NCBI GenBank assembly: GCA_003255065.1
Contig: QAOA01006868.1
Coordinates: forward strand, 322,704-386,703
Direction of reading: 5' to 3'
Origin: Cercis canadensis
Taxonomy: Eukaryota > Streptophyta > Magnoliopsida > Fabales > Fabaceae
DNA length: 64,000 nt
The stretch's first letter is position 1. Each line of letters starts with the position of its first letter. Both the position numbers and the translations under genes were made by a program. The notes below the pieces were generated by a model. That model made no database searches. It was not told where the DNA came from and worked only from the letters and a program-made list of their open reading frames with translations. Below, piece after piece: positions 25,301 to 36,213 of this stretch.

Positions 25301-28300
25301 GTTGGGTTTATTGGAGGTATGCAGCCACTGATCACTCCAATAGCACCACTAATTGCTGCATCAACAAAGTCTGATGTCACTTTATAGAGAGCTCTATCCC
25401 GCAAAATCCTGCAATAAGGGTCAAGTCACACAAGAAACAGAAGTTATAAATGCCAGAAGTCATCAACCAACAGATAGGGCTAAAGTATATACATAACTTC
25501 CAAAGTCATCAAACCATGGATGAGAAAAATAAAGATACCTCTCCTGTGGTGTTGTATGAGGAAATTCTCGGCAAGATTGCAGTTCCTCATTCCAATCTCT
25601 TTGCATGCCTATTGGCTCACTGCCATACAAAAGAGTCAACGAATCTTCAGCTCTGGCAGAGTCACGTTTGTGGTCTGGCAACAAAAATAACCATATTATG
25701 AAATACATCATGCCAGCCTGACGTTCAAACAATTAAGTTCATTCCTAACTGGCACATGCTACCATAAATGGAAGCATATAAAACAAAAGAAAATGCAAGA
25801 AAAAAAAAATAAAGCACAAAAAACTTTTTGCCTATAAGCTCCAACATTCGACAAGGATAAAAGAAATACAATCTTTTAAATGTATATTAGCTCATTGTGG
25901 TCAATAATACTTGGCCATCTTAAACTTGACTACCAAGTCATATAAGGTAAAGATTCAATTAGCATTGATTAATATCACATTAGCTCAATGCAACCCCAAG
26001 TCTCCTAATCATCTTTCATCAATTTTACACACCAAATTCAACAATGAATGAAGTTTCATATCCACAACATGGATAACCAGACAATAACTTCACAGAGCTA
26101 GAAGATTGAATAAAGCATCAAAAATTGACTACCTCAATTTCAATAAGCAAAATGTTCCTGACATTTTCATTTGTAATGTCAAGATATTATCAATACCAAA
26201 ACATAAAAATTGATTGCCCCAAAAACAACAGACTTTTACCCCAAAAAATGTGATTGAACTAACGTCAAACAATCAAAAAACTAATAGAAACCAGCTTTGT
26301 GAAATTACCAAGAGGAACATCCCTTGCCAATATAGTATAACAAAGAAGTTCTTAAAATTTCACCAAGCAGATATATGGTAATAGATCGCCAAAAAAAAAC
26401 AAAGATATGCCAATATATATGCCCAATGCATGATTTTTACTTAACAATTTTCTCTAAAAGATAATAAATAGAGAAAGTACATCACCTACAATAAAAGGAA
26501 AAAGTAAGTATTATTTTCAAACTCCAGGAGCACAAATTTCTTGAACATAAAGATAAAAAAGACAATATTACAAACTCAAACTTCTAACAGCTGAACTCAC
26601 CAGGAACTGGATATAATGCAAGCCATGAATTAGGCGGCAACAAAGACTGCACATTTTCAAAAGGATGGGCAGCAGCCCTCCGCTCCAGAATTTCACGGAA
26701 AGCTTCAATATTGAGGACAAGTAAATAAGTTCTGGTTGCCAAAGCCAAAATTAAATGAATTTAAGTCTTAACAATAGTATTTTAATCACGCTACATTACC
26801 TTTTTTGAACTTGGGGCTAATCTTTTGTAAGAGAGCAACAAGAGTTGTTGCTTCAGAAGTAGCTTTACTCGGCCTTGGGTCAAGAGTGTTTGCTGTGCTT
26901 GAGTTGACATAAAACACTTTCGTACTTCCCGTGATACAAAATTTATTACCCTCCAAAGTTATCACATCCAAATAGATCAAATCTCCAACAAGCCTGTGGA
27001 CCACAGAATCATACATAAAATTAATGCTTTTCCAGAACAAGGCACTATATTCAACGAAATATTAACTATTGAGGGAACTTCACAAGTTACCTTCTATAGC
27101 TTGGAGGAGGATTGAAGGATGAAAACACTATGCTCTCTACACATTTAATATCCTTCAAAGAGGACGATAGCAAATTACCCAGTGAATCAGAGACATCCTC
27201 CATATAACCAAGACCATCAAGCTCTGGAACCTCAGTTTTCAAAGTATCTGCTATTTCAGGAAATGTAGAAGCATACTAGTAATTACATATTCCCAAAGTA
27301 CAAAACAGACATGAAACATAGAAAAATTGAATAAAGAGCGTAAAACTATCCCATACCTCCTGAACTTGCAGCTTTATTTTGTGCCATGTCATTCTGCAGC
27401 GCAAGTGATGTTGATAGTGAAGCATGAAGCGTAGAAAGGGAAAGCAATTCTCTTGTACGGTGAACATGAGCCCTTATAGATCTATCATCGTATAATGCTG
27501 CAAGGACAATTTTTCACATTAAAACCCACTAATGTCAAAAGATCTTATTACTGAAAAGAGAAGAAATTTTATTAACACACCAGGAACCATCTCCAAGGAG
27601 CAACCACCAGTGGTAATATCAGCTACCTCAGAAATTTCATTATAATCTTCTAGATGATGAGTAAAACCATCCTTTGTGTGAAGCAATAAGTCATAACAAG
27701 TTATAAAACATGTCTCTGGAGCATCAAGAAGGAACTGTCTTATATCCATGACAGAGTCTCCTGGATTCAACTGTGAATCAATTAAATACCTTAGACGATG
27801 CATTTTATGATGGATGATAAAAAAAACATGACTGGAATGTAAACTAGATACGATAAATAGCTTAAATGTTATAAACTTAGAATCAAACAAATTCCACATC
27901 AATAAGAATGCATGAAAATAACCAAACCACCCAACAAATCAATCCAAACACTTTGTGAATCCCCAATTGACAACAATGTGCAACAGTAACAAGCAATGAC
28001 CTCATGATGCAGTTGACTCACCTGTAGCTCAAGCTTCTCCCCATTATGTGTTTTGACAGAGACAGGGTAAAGTTGAAGATCACCTGCACTATCAAGGAGG
28101 GTAAAGATTTTAGTTATGGTGTGAAGTCAAAGTCTATGATGTCCATTACCAACAACGAGACAGACTTGACTACATAACCACAAATGGACTCCACAATTTA
28201 TCTAGAATTATTCATGGTGCAGAACATAAAAAAACTACTGGCAACGAAGGCTATCTAGTTTCTAAAGCATAGCTTGACAATGTGCACAATTACCCAATGA

Positions 28301-29396
28301 CTGGGAAAAGGTCTCCACTCAAATAACATGGCAAAGTTTGCCTCCTCTTGCCCAGTAAAACAAATAAATTTCATCCAAAAAAGAAAACAAAGATAATGAA
28401 CAAAAGAAAGGAAAGAATAACAACGAGAAAATGATTCAGCCTTTCTGCTTATGTATACATGATGTTGAAGCTGTCACCAGAAAACAATACAAGTTTCAAG
28501 AACAGAATTTTACAACACCATCAAAAATATCACCAAGTAACTGTAAAAACACAGTCACACTTCTGGATAGATAGAGCAACGCTCACCTCCTCTCACACTA
28601 ATAAAACTAATTCAGCAGGAAAATAAATATGGAAGGAAACAAGAACAAAGAAGAGGCTCGGGTCATATAAATTTCCTGTTTGTTTGTATGCTTATAGATG
28701 TCGATGAAGACAGATATATGAGTACAATACACATTTAAATCCACATACATGCAAGATGCACTTGTATGTCTGACTTTTATATTAATGTTCACAGTAATAT
28801 ACTTGAATTTGGTACTTAGAAACAATACATATACCGCCTAAAAGTATACATATAGTTACCCATTTCATTTCTTTTTTCCATATTGTGAATGATAGGCAAC
28901 CCCTACTTTACATGGCTTTTCAAACCTAAACATAAATAATTCTTTTTTTAGAACTGGCTAGGCTGAGCCAGAACCAGGGCTCATGTGGGATTAATAGCCC
29001 GTTGGCAAACATTAACAAATTCGAGAAAATGAGTTTATCTCTTTAAGTAGGACTGTATTTTCTTAATGTGGAAATCAGTTTCAGTTAATATCGCCACTGC
29101 ACCATCAGATAGCAGTCTTTCAAGTGAAACACTTCAAATATACTTATCTAGCTAGGTTCACCTTGCTTTGGTTGGCTCCCTGCATTTGCTGTTTCATGCT
29201 CCTTTACCTCCGGATCTACACTAGTTGATTCACCCACAGCTGAAACGTCAGCTGCATCAGCTTTTGTGGGTTCTGAAGTACCTAGATTATCCTTTGCAGG
29301 AACATCAGATACGACCGCTGGTTCTGAAGAATTGGAAGAATTAGAAGCATTTTGTAGCCCTCTTCTGCCCCTCCCCTTGTTTGATTTCCCCGCCAT
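16387..29396 (-). CDS. FMT: FRIENDLY / clustered-mitochondria (CLU) protein with TPRs
   Basis: Twenty-eight coding exons give 1430 aa: 29396-29162, 28083-28022, 27770-27581, 27497-27357, 27247-27091, 26993-26800, 26702-26601, 25674-25539, 25408-25280, 24837-24444, 24168-24064, 23801-23683, 23370-23262, 23178-23026, 22477-22346, 22112-21942, 21787-21701, 20953-20819, 20627-20472, 20108-20040, 19520-19362, 18911-18855, 18776-18736, 18403-18284, 18048-17739, 17665-17558, 17378-17307, 16836-16387. Order: low-complexity N-terminus ([12 protein letters not shown]), CLU_N (about 80-160), CLU domain (about 330-620; [18 protein letters not shown]), eIF3-p135-like region (about 790-915), TPRs (about 995-1255), basic tail. 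The family is cytosolic, binds mRNAs for mitochondrial proteins and controls mitochondrial distribution, association and mitophagy. Introns after exons 22 and 24 use GC donors. Exon 14 holds an 18-residue tandem duplication. An in-frame ATG at 29420 would add eight residues if the leader begins near 29430. Confidence 0.95.
23027..23134 (-). repeat. 54-bp in-frame tandem duplication in FMT exon 14
   Basis: Units 23027-23080 and 23081-23134 differ at about five positions. They encode [18 protein letters not shown] and [18 protein letters not shown]. The unit is 18 codons, so the frame is kept. It lies in an acidic, probably disordered linker between CLU segments. Confidence 0.9.
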
Positions 29397-30240
29397 CTCC
29401 TTTTGCAGCCAAAGAACCATGTCAGTATATCTAAAACAGGAATCTGTAGCACTATTGTACACAAGCAAATATAGCAAATAGCAGTTTTTATCCCATAGAA
29501 TGGTGTAAGTCCTTAATATAATTAAAAATAGTTTCCAATCCCATCAAAATCACAATAATAATGACATAATGAGAGAAACCCAGTGACACGTGTAATCACC
29601 GCCAGCATATTAAATCCAACAATTCAAAGAAGAGCAAGCAGCAATTCCACCTTAAACAACTATAAACACACGGTAGACCTAAGCAAGACGCGTAATTTAT
29701 CCATGGTTTGTGAGAAGGAGAAGATGAGCTGAACATCAAATAGAACAAAAGTTGAAGCTCCAGGCTCTGCTTACTCTACTCTAAGGCTGACTTGACACTA
29801 AGATTACATTTTTCAACAAAAAAAAAAAAAAACCCAGATGACATAACAATCAAATATAAACTAAAGTTTCAATATTTTCACATCCCATTTCTGGAGAAAC
29901 AAATAGACGATTAGGGGCGGAAACGTTGACAGAGTAGTACTTATAGTATTACCAGTACCAGTAGGAAGAGGCTCCAATCGCAGCTGAACTTCCCCGATTA
30001 AGCAAGAAGCATAGGAATGGAATTATAGAGATATCAGAGAGAATTCGGAGAGGGTTTTAGAGCTGAAATGATTTTTAGAAGAGGAGGAGGCTGAGGTTTA
30101 GGAGGGGCTGAAGAAGCAAGCACAGGAAGTGGCTGAGAGGCGGCGAAATTTCGCCCTTTTTATGAGAAGAGAGAGAGTGGGAGAACTTTCCAATAATTTG
30201 GAACCCAGAAAATGGTGGGCTTGGGCCTTTTTTTTTTTTT
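29397..30240 (-). promoter_or_regulatory. FMT leader, 5' UTR intron and promoter
   Basis: The acceptor-like CTGTTTTAG ends near 29431 and a donor-like CTG|GTAATAC lies near 29955, suggesting a 5' UTR intron of about 520 bp. An upstream leader exon would reach about 30100-30160. Two site-II-type motifs (TGGGCY) lie at 30226-30231 and 30232-30237 on the plus strand. Such motifs are frequent in promoters of growth-related and mitochondrial-protein genes. The transcription start is inferred. Confidence 0.5.
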
Positions 30241-30369
30241 TTTCTTATGTATTTGTAGAATATAATTTAGATTTATATTAGTATTTCTGTATGTAATTAT
30301 TACCAATAGTTATAAAGTTTTTTTATATTTTATGTTATAAATAAGGCTATTCAAAACTCAAACTAACTA

Positions 30370-30590
30370 CCAACTCAGGTTGGCTCAGTTGGTCAAAAGA
30401 ATCCGATTTAAGGCTTGGTATTTTTCAGGTGCGAGTTCGAGCCCCCTTGCAACTAGGAGCTGGTTCAATAATCTTCTATATTGACCAAAAAAATGTCTTA
30501 GAGGTAATTTTTTAAGTGGGTTTTTGTCTACCCCTCGTGAGATCCCAAGCATGCCACATCCTGCCCTATAATATTAGAGTAATGTATTCT
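30370..30590 (+). mobile_element. Probable tRNA-derived SINE
   Basis: TGGCTCAGTTGG at 30381-30392 fits the pol III A box, and GAGTTCGAGCC at 30433-30443 fits the B box, about 40 bp apart as in tRNA-derived SINE heads. The intervening sequence does not form a functional tRNA (no acceptor stem pairing seen), and tRNA-unrelated sequence follows. Ends and target duplication could not be fixed. The family is unknown to me. Confidence 0.5.
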
Positions 30591-30919
30591 TATTACCATT
30601 TTGATTACCAAAATAAAAACCCAAAATAACTCGACCAAATAGAGTAATCCAAATCAAACTGATGAATTGGTTTGGGATTGGTTGGAATTTAATTTAAGAA
30701 AAGTAAATTAAAAAGTACAAAAAATAGAGATATCAAGAAATAGTAGCAAAAAGTAAAACAATGCAAATTTAGGTAGATTGTTAATTGGGAGAGAGTGAAC
30801 AATTGTAGACGACAAAACCTTACAAAAATAATGTATATAATAAAGGAGAATCTTGGATATAAGAATTTATAAGCTTAACATACTATTCCAGATTGTTTTC
30901 TTCAATCTCTCTTAGTACA

Positions 30920-31447
30920 TTAATTTGAGACTTTGCAATTATTAGCCTCTAATATATAGTTTAGGGTGCTAAGAAAGGAAGAAAGTGGGCAATAGCACAG
31001 CAAAGGCTTGGCCAAGAAGAGAGTTATCCCATCTTTCTTTATCATGTCAATGTCATTGCTGTTTCCATCATGGAATTTCCAATCAAAGCATTGGATCATA
31101 GTTGACACTGTTGTTTGAATAACTATTAATGCAAGTGAAACTCTAGGGCAGGCTCTTCTTCCACTCCCAAATGACAAGAGTTGGTAATGTTGCCCCCTTA
31201 CATCTAGGTCCTTAACCATGAACCTCTCAGGGAAATACTCTAGTGGGTTATCCCAGTAATTAGGATCCCTACCAAGAGCCCGTGTATTAATAATGAGTAC
31301 TACATTTGCAGGAACATCATAGCTCCCTATTTTGCAGCTTGTGGTAGATTCCCTTGAAAAGAATGGCCCTGGTGGGTGCAGCCTTAGAGTTTCCTTAACC
31401 ATTGCTTGGAGGTAAGGTAGATTTGGTATATTGACTCTCTAACCAAC
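30920..31447 (-). pseudogene. CYP93-like P450 pseudogene, 3' part
   Basis: This is the continuation of the P450 exon 2 beyond the copia insertion. It reads MVKETLRLHPPGPFFSRE (K helix with E-T-L-R), PERF, then the haem loop FGSGRRACPRVSLAL and a C-terminal stop at 30920-30922. Two lesions are visible besides the insertion. First, one base is missing near 31431, so the short piece next to the insertion (which starts out in frame after VVGKN) falls out of frame before the K helix. Second, the haem-loop motif FxxGxRxCxG has Arg in place of its last Gly (C-P-R). The Cys ligand is kept. Close relatives are CYP93 enzymes of flavonoid and other specialised metabolism, but no activity is expected here. 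Confidence 0.9.
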
Positions 31448-31452
31448 CTATT
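31448..31452 (+). repeat. Target-site duplication, left copy (ctatt)
   Basis: The 5-bp ctatt directly precedes the LTR start (tgaaagag at 31453) and matches ctatt at 36214-36218 directly after the other LTR. Five bases is the usual copia target duplication. Confidence 0.92.
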
Positions 31453-31734
31453 TGAAAGAGCAGTAGCAACGTACAGGAAAGAGATAGTTTTTGTATTGAT
31501 TTTGTATGTATATATAGATACAAGTGTTGACTGGTTTGAATTTTAAACTACAACAAAATGATAACAATAGATATTGATGAGGTAGGATGATAAGTTAGAA
31601 TACTGGAACATGTGGAACATGTGCCCCGAGTTCCTTATCTCTGCATGGATATATCTGAAGTTTGTTTCTACTGTTTGACGTGGCTAGGTGTAATGTTGTG
31701 TGACGTGGCTTGTTCATGGGATGTTGCTTCTACA
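31453..31734 (-). repeat. 3' LTR of copia element (282 bp)
   Basis: On the minus strand it begins TGTAGAAGCAAC and ends GCTCTTTCA, the canonical TG...CA. It matches the other LTR with about ten substitutions and lacks a stretch of about 26 bp present there. The preceding G-rich GCGGGGGCG (about 31735-31743, minus strand) is a partly decayed polypurine tract. Confidence 0.93.
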
Positions 31735-34700
31735 CGCCCCCGCAAGATAGAGGCTCCATTGGAGACACCAATCTTGTCTCGAAGTTGACAGAAAACGAAG
31801 GTGGGTATTGCTTTTGTGAGTATATCAGCAAGTTGATCCTTGGAAGAGACATGGGAAACTTTTAACTGGTTGGTTTGAACTCGTTCCTTGACAAAGTGGT
31901 AATCAAAGGCAAGGTGTTTCATCCGGGAGTGAAAGACAGGATTTGCACACAAGTAGGTGACACTTATATTATCACAGAAGATGGTTGGTGGTGCTGACAG
32001 AGAAACACCTAGCTCCTTGAAGAGATGAACAAGCCACTGGAGTTCAGCAGTAATGTTGGCAACGGAGCGATACTCAGTCTCAGTGCTTGAACGTGCCACC
32101 CCACATTGTTTTTTTGAAGACCAAGACACTGCATTGGCACCCAAAAAGATAAGATGAGCTGACGTGGAGGTGCGATCATTGGGATCACCTGCCCAATCTG
32201 CGTCTGAGTAAGCAAAGAGCTGAAGTGGAGCATGAGCAATGAGAGAAAGACCATAATCGATGGTTGTCTTGAGATACCGCAGTACACGTTTTAAAGCTAT
32301 AAGGTGAAGAACTGTAGGTTAGTGCATGAACTGATAGTTTGTTTACAGCAAACCCAATATCCGGACGTGTGAGGGAGAGATACTGTAAGGCACCAATGAT
32401 GCTTCGATACTCAGTTGGGTTGGTAAAAGATGAGCCATCATTTAAGAGTAATGGGACTGAGGTGCTGAGGGGAGTGGAGACACCTTTGGCACCATCCATT
32501 TTTGTTTGTTGTAGGAGATCAAGAATGTATTTTCTCTGAGATAGAAACAATCCAGTAGACTACGGAATGAACTCAACTCCAAGAAAGTATGATGGAGTGC
32601 CGAGATCCTTGAGAGAGAACCGAGAGGCCAAGGCTTGGCAAAATTTGAGAGAGAAAAATGGAGTTGTTCCCATTAAGAAGCAGGTCATCCACATAAATGA
32701 GAAAGTAAGCATGCACACTACGCTTGTGATAGATGAAAAGAGACTCATCTGAACGTGAGTTTGCAAACCCGTAGTGAAGGAGGAAGTTGGCCAACTCCTT
32801 GTACCAAGCACGAGGGGCCTGCTTGAGTCCGTAGATTGCTTTATGCAGTTGGCAAACATAAGTGGGAGTAACAAATCAACATGATCTAGGGGTTGAGACA
32901 TGTAAACGGTGTCATGAAGGGTGTCTTGAAGAAAAGCGTTGTTGATGTCCATATGTCGAAGGGGTCACTTGTTACTGAGAGCAATGGACAGAACAACCTT
33001 GACGGTTTGAGGACGCACAACTGGACTGAAGGTTTCGGTGTAATTGATACCAGGTCTCTATGTAAACCCTTTGGCCATTAAACGGGCCTTAAAACGATCA
33101 ACATCACCATTTGGTTTCCTTTTGATTATGTAGACTCATTTGCAGGCAATGATGTTAGCATGAGCAAGGGGAGGAACAAGGGTCCAGGTGCCATTACGAA
33201 AAAGGGCATCAAATTCTGTTGACATGGTTTGATGCTAGTCAGTTGATTTGAGAGCTTGGGTAAGGGATGTAGGTTCAAGGCACTCAGTGAGGGGGTGTTT
33301 AGTGGTAGTGAGATTGAAATGTTTTTTAGGCTTGAATATATGGTTTTAGGAGGGAGTGACCATGCGGGAAGGATGAGTGGAGGTTGCAGGTGGGAGAGAT
33401 TCAGGTGATGAAGAAGAAAAACTAGAAGGAGTGGGGTCAGGATTGGTGTTGACAATGGAGGAGGACTCATGAGACAAGGAAGGGTTATCCAAAGAGTGAG
33501 AGTTAGTGGGAGTAGAGGGAAGTGTTTCGGTGGGAGTAAGAGTGGAAAAGGATGGGAGTGTTGAAGAGAGAGAAGGAGATGGAGGAGAGTTGGAGTGAGG
33601 AAGTGACACATGATAATATGAAATAGGAACATGATCAATATGAGTGGCAATAGAAGGAACCAGATTTGAAGGGGGAGACACGTGAGACTGAAAAAGAAAA
33701 GTGGTTTCAACAAATTTAACATGTCTTGAGTGATAGTATTTTTTATTTTTAAAATCATAGCATAGAAAGACATGATGAGAGATGGAATATCCTAGAAAAA
33801 CACAAGGTTGGGAACGTGAATCAAGCTTATGGGAGGAATAAAGACGTAACCATGGGTAACATAAACAACCAAAGGATTTTAAATTTGAATAATTAGGTGT
33901 GTCTTTGAATAATTTAAAATAGGGGGAGGACATGTGAAGAACTGGTATGGGTAGGCGATTGATTAAATAATTGGCAGTGACAAAGGCAAATGACCAAAAA
34001 ATATAAGGTAATGAGACGTGATGTAGGAGAGACAGACCAGTTTCAATAACATGGCGATGCTTTCTCTCAGTAAGCCCATTACGTTGAGGAGTATAGGGAG
34101 GGGAAGTGAAAAAAGTTATGCCATGAGAGACAAAAAAAAATTCATTTTAATAAATTCACCACCATTATCAGCATGAAATGAAGAAATTGAACAATTAAAA
34201 AAAAATTCAACTAAAGACTTAAATTGAGTGAAAATAGGGAGTACATCAGACTTTTGTTTAATGGGATAAAACCAAGAATAACGAGTAAAATGATCAATAA
34301 AAATGACATAATATTTGAAACTATCAATTGACACAAGAGGGGCAAGACCCCAAACATTTGCAAATAAATTTTCTAACGGCCTAGAAGACTTAAGACTTGA
34401 GGTTGAAAATGGAAGCCGATGGCTTTTATGAGAAGAATAGGAGACACAATCTGATGGTGGTGAAGGTAGCAAAAATTGATTTGAGGCAGCCACATGATGG
34501 AGAATGCGATGATGAGGGTGGCCAAGTCGATGATGTCATAAAGAGGCATAAGAGTGACGTTGAATGGTGAGAGCATGAGGAGAGAGAGATGGTTGGCTGA
34601 CTTGGTCATGGAGAGGATATGTTTGATGGTTACTCAGGTCGTGATGCAGCAGCGCCCCGTAGTCATATCCTTAATAGAATAAGAAGAATGATAAAATTCA

Positions 34701-35905
34701 ATAGAGACATTATTGTTAGAACAAAATTGAGAAACAAAAACAAGTTTGTGTTTCATGGAAGGAACACAATAGACATTATGAAGGTGAAAGGATGAAGAAG
34801 GAATGTGTAAGTAAGTAGAGCCAAGATGAGTAATGGGAAGAGTCTTACCATTACCAATAACCATGGTATCTGAACCTTGATAGTCTTATTTAGGGGATAA
34901 GGTGGTGGGATCATTTATGACATGGTGAGAAGCACCGATATCTAGTAACCATGGATTAGGATTAAGTGAAGAGTGAGTGGTGGTGTAATGAGCTTTAGGA
35001 TTTCTTTTTGGACGGAGGTTGGGAAAAAATTTGTAACAGCGGGCTGCAGTGTGGCCAATTTTGAGGCATAGTTGGTAGGTGATAGGATTTATGGGAGTAG
35101 GTAGTAGAGGTTTGGTAGAGGTGAATCTTTTTTTAAAGGGAACATGAGAGGTGCAGTTGGTGACATTTGCAGTGAGAGGAATGACTGCAAAGGAAGAATC
35201 ATCTGGCTTCATATAGTGTTCAAAGTCAACAAGTTTGTCTTTCAATTCCATGAAGGAGATTGGAGTGTCTCGGGCAAGAAGCGGACCAGTGATGTCCTTG
35301 AATTCAGAACAAAAACCTTTCAATGCAAAGATAACAAGGTCTGAATCTGTGACAGGTTGATTGGAAATTTGTTTAATTTCTTCTGCAAGATTTTTGAGAA
35401 ATTGAAGGTAAGTAGAAACAGGTTGGGTGCCACGAGGTATAGTGATAAGTTTTTTCTTTAAGGACATGAGCCTAGATTGAGATTGATTGGCAAACATGGT
35501 TTGGAGATGATCCCAAGCTGCCTTGGAGGTGGAAGGATGTCCAAGGAGAATGAGAATGTCAGGTTCTAGAGAAGTCATTATGGCATGGAGGATGAGCTGA
35601 TCTTGACAAGTCCAAATAGTGAACCAAGATTGGGCAAAGAAATTCCATGAGTGGTCATGGTAGGTGGTGGACATGGTTTTGAACCATCCACATAGGCTAG
35701 GAGGTCATGCCCTCAAAAAAGTGCATCAACAAGAGCTCTCCATGAAGGATAATTGTGATGGGTGAGCTTGAGCGGAATATGATGAGCAATGAAGGAAATG
35801 AGAGAAATTCCAGGGTGATTAGCAAAAAGAGAAGAGAGATTGGAATGGGAGGTTGAAGCACTTGAAGCCATGATGAGTGCTGTTAAGCGACGTGCTCTGA
35901 TACTA

Positions 35906-36213
35906 TGAAAGAGCAATAGCAACGTGCAGGAAAGAGATAGTTTTTGTATTGATTTTGTATGTATATATAGATACAAGTGTTGATTGGTTTGAATTTTAAA
36001 CTACAACAAAATGATAACAATAGATATTGATGAGGTAGGATGATAAGTTAGAATATTGGAACATGTGCCTCGAGTTGACTCAGTCCAGCTGAGTCACATG
36101 TGCCCCGAGTTCCTTATCTCTGCATGGATATATCAGAAGTTTGTTTCTGCTGTTTGACGTGGCTGGGTGTAATGCTGTGTGACGTGACTTGTTCATGGGC
36201 TGTTGCTTCTACA
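35906..36213 (-). repeat. 5' LTR of copia element (308 bp)
   Basis: It is bounded by TG...CA and followed by ctatt (36214-36218). Relative to the 3' LTR it has an extra segment around 36068-36100 containing the small palindrome gactcagtccagctgagtc. The element's promoter would lie here. No transcription can be inferred. Confidence 0.93.

Larger units (their letters stand above)
31453..36213 (-). mobile_element. Ty1/copia LTR retrotransposon, degenerate
   Basis: This is a complete but inactive copia element of 4,761 bp. Order on the minus strand: 5' LTR, tRNA-Met-type primer site (TAGTATCAGAGCA, about 35905-35893), gag (from ATG 35871), protease, integrase, reverse transcriptase, RNase H, polypurine tract, 3' LTR. 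Visible landmarks are a CCHC-like knuckle with its first Cys replaced by Tyr (about 35060), a protease DIGA motif, integrase HADNGGEF (about 34165), RT YVDD (about 32690) and RNase H with DNISVTYLCANP (about 31955) and ADILTKA. Gag is broken by an in-frame TGA near 35716 and a later frame shift, and RT is split over frames. It sits inside the P450 exon in the same orientation as that gene. Direct LTR comparison (about 3.5% substitutions) suggests it is not a very recent insertion. Confidence 0.96.

Noticed and set aside
30381..30443. A functional tRNA gene
   Set aside because: A and B boxes are present, but no acceptor or anticodon stems pair, so a SINE is more likely.
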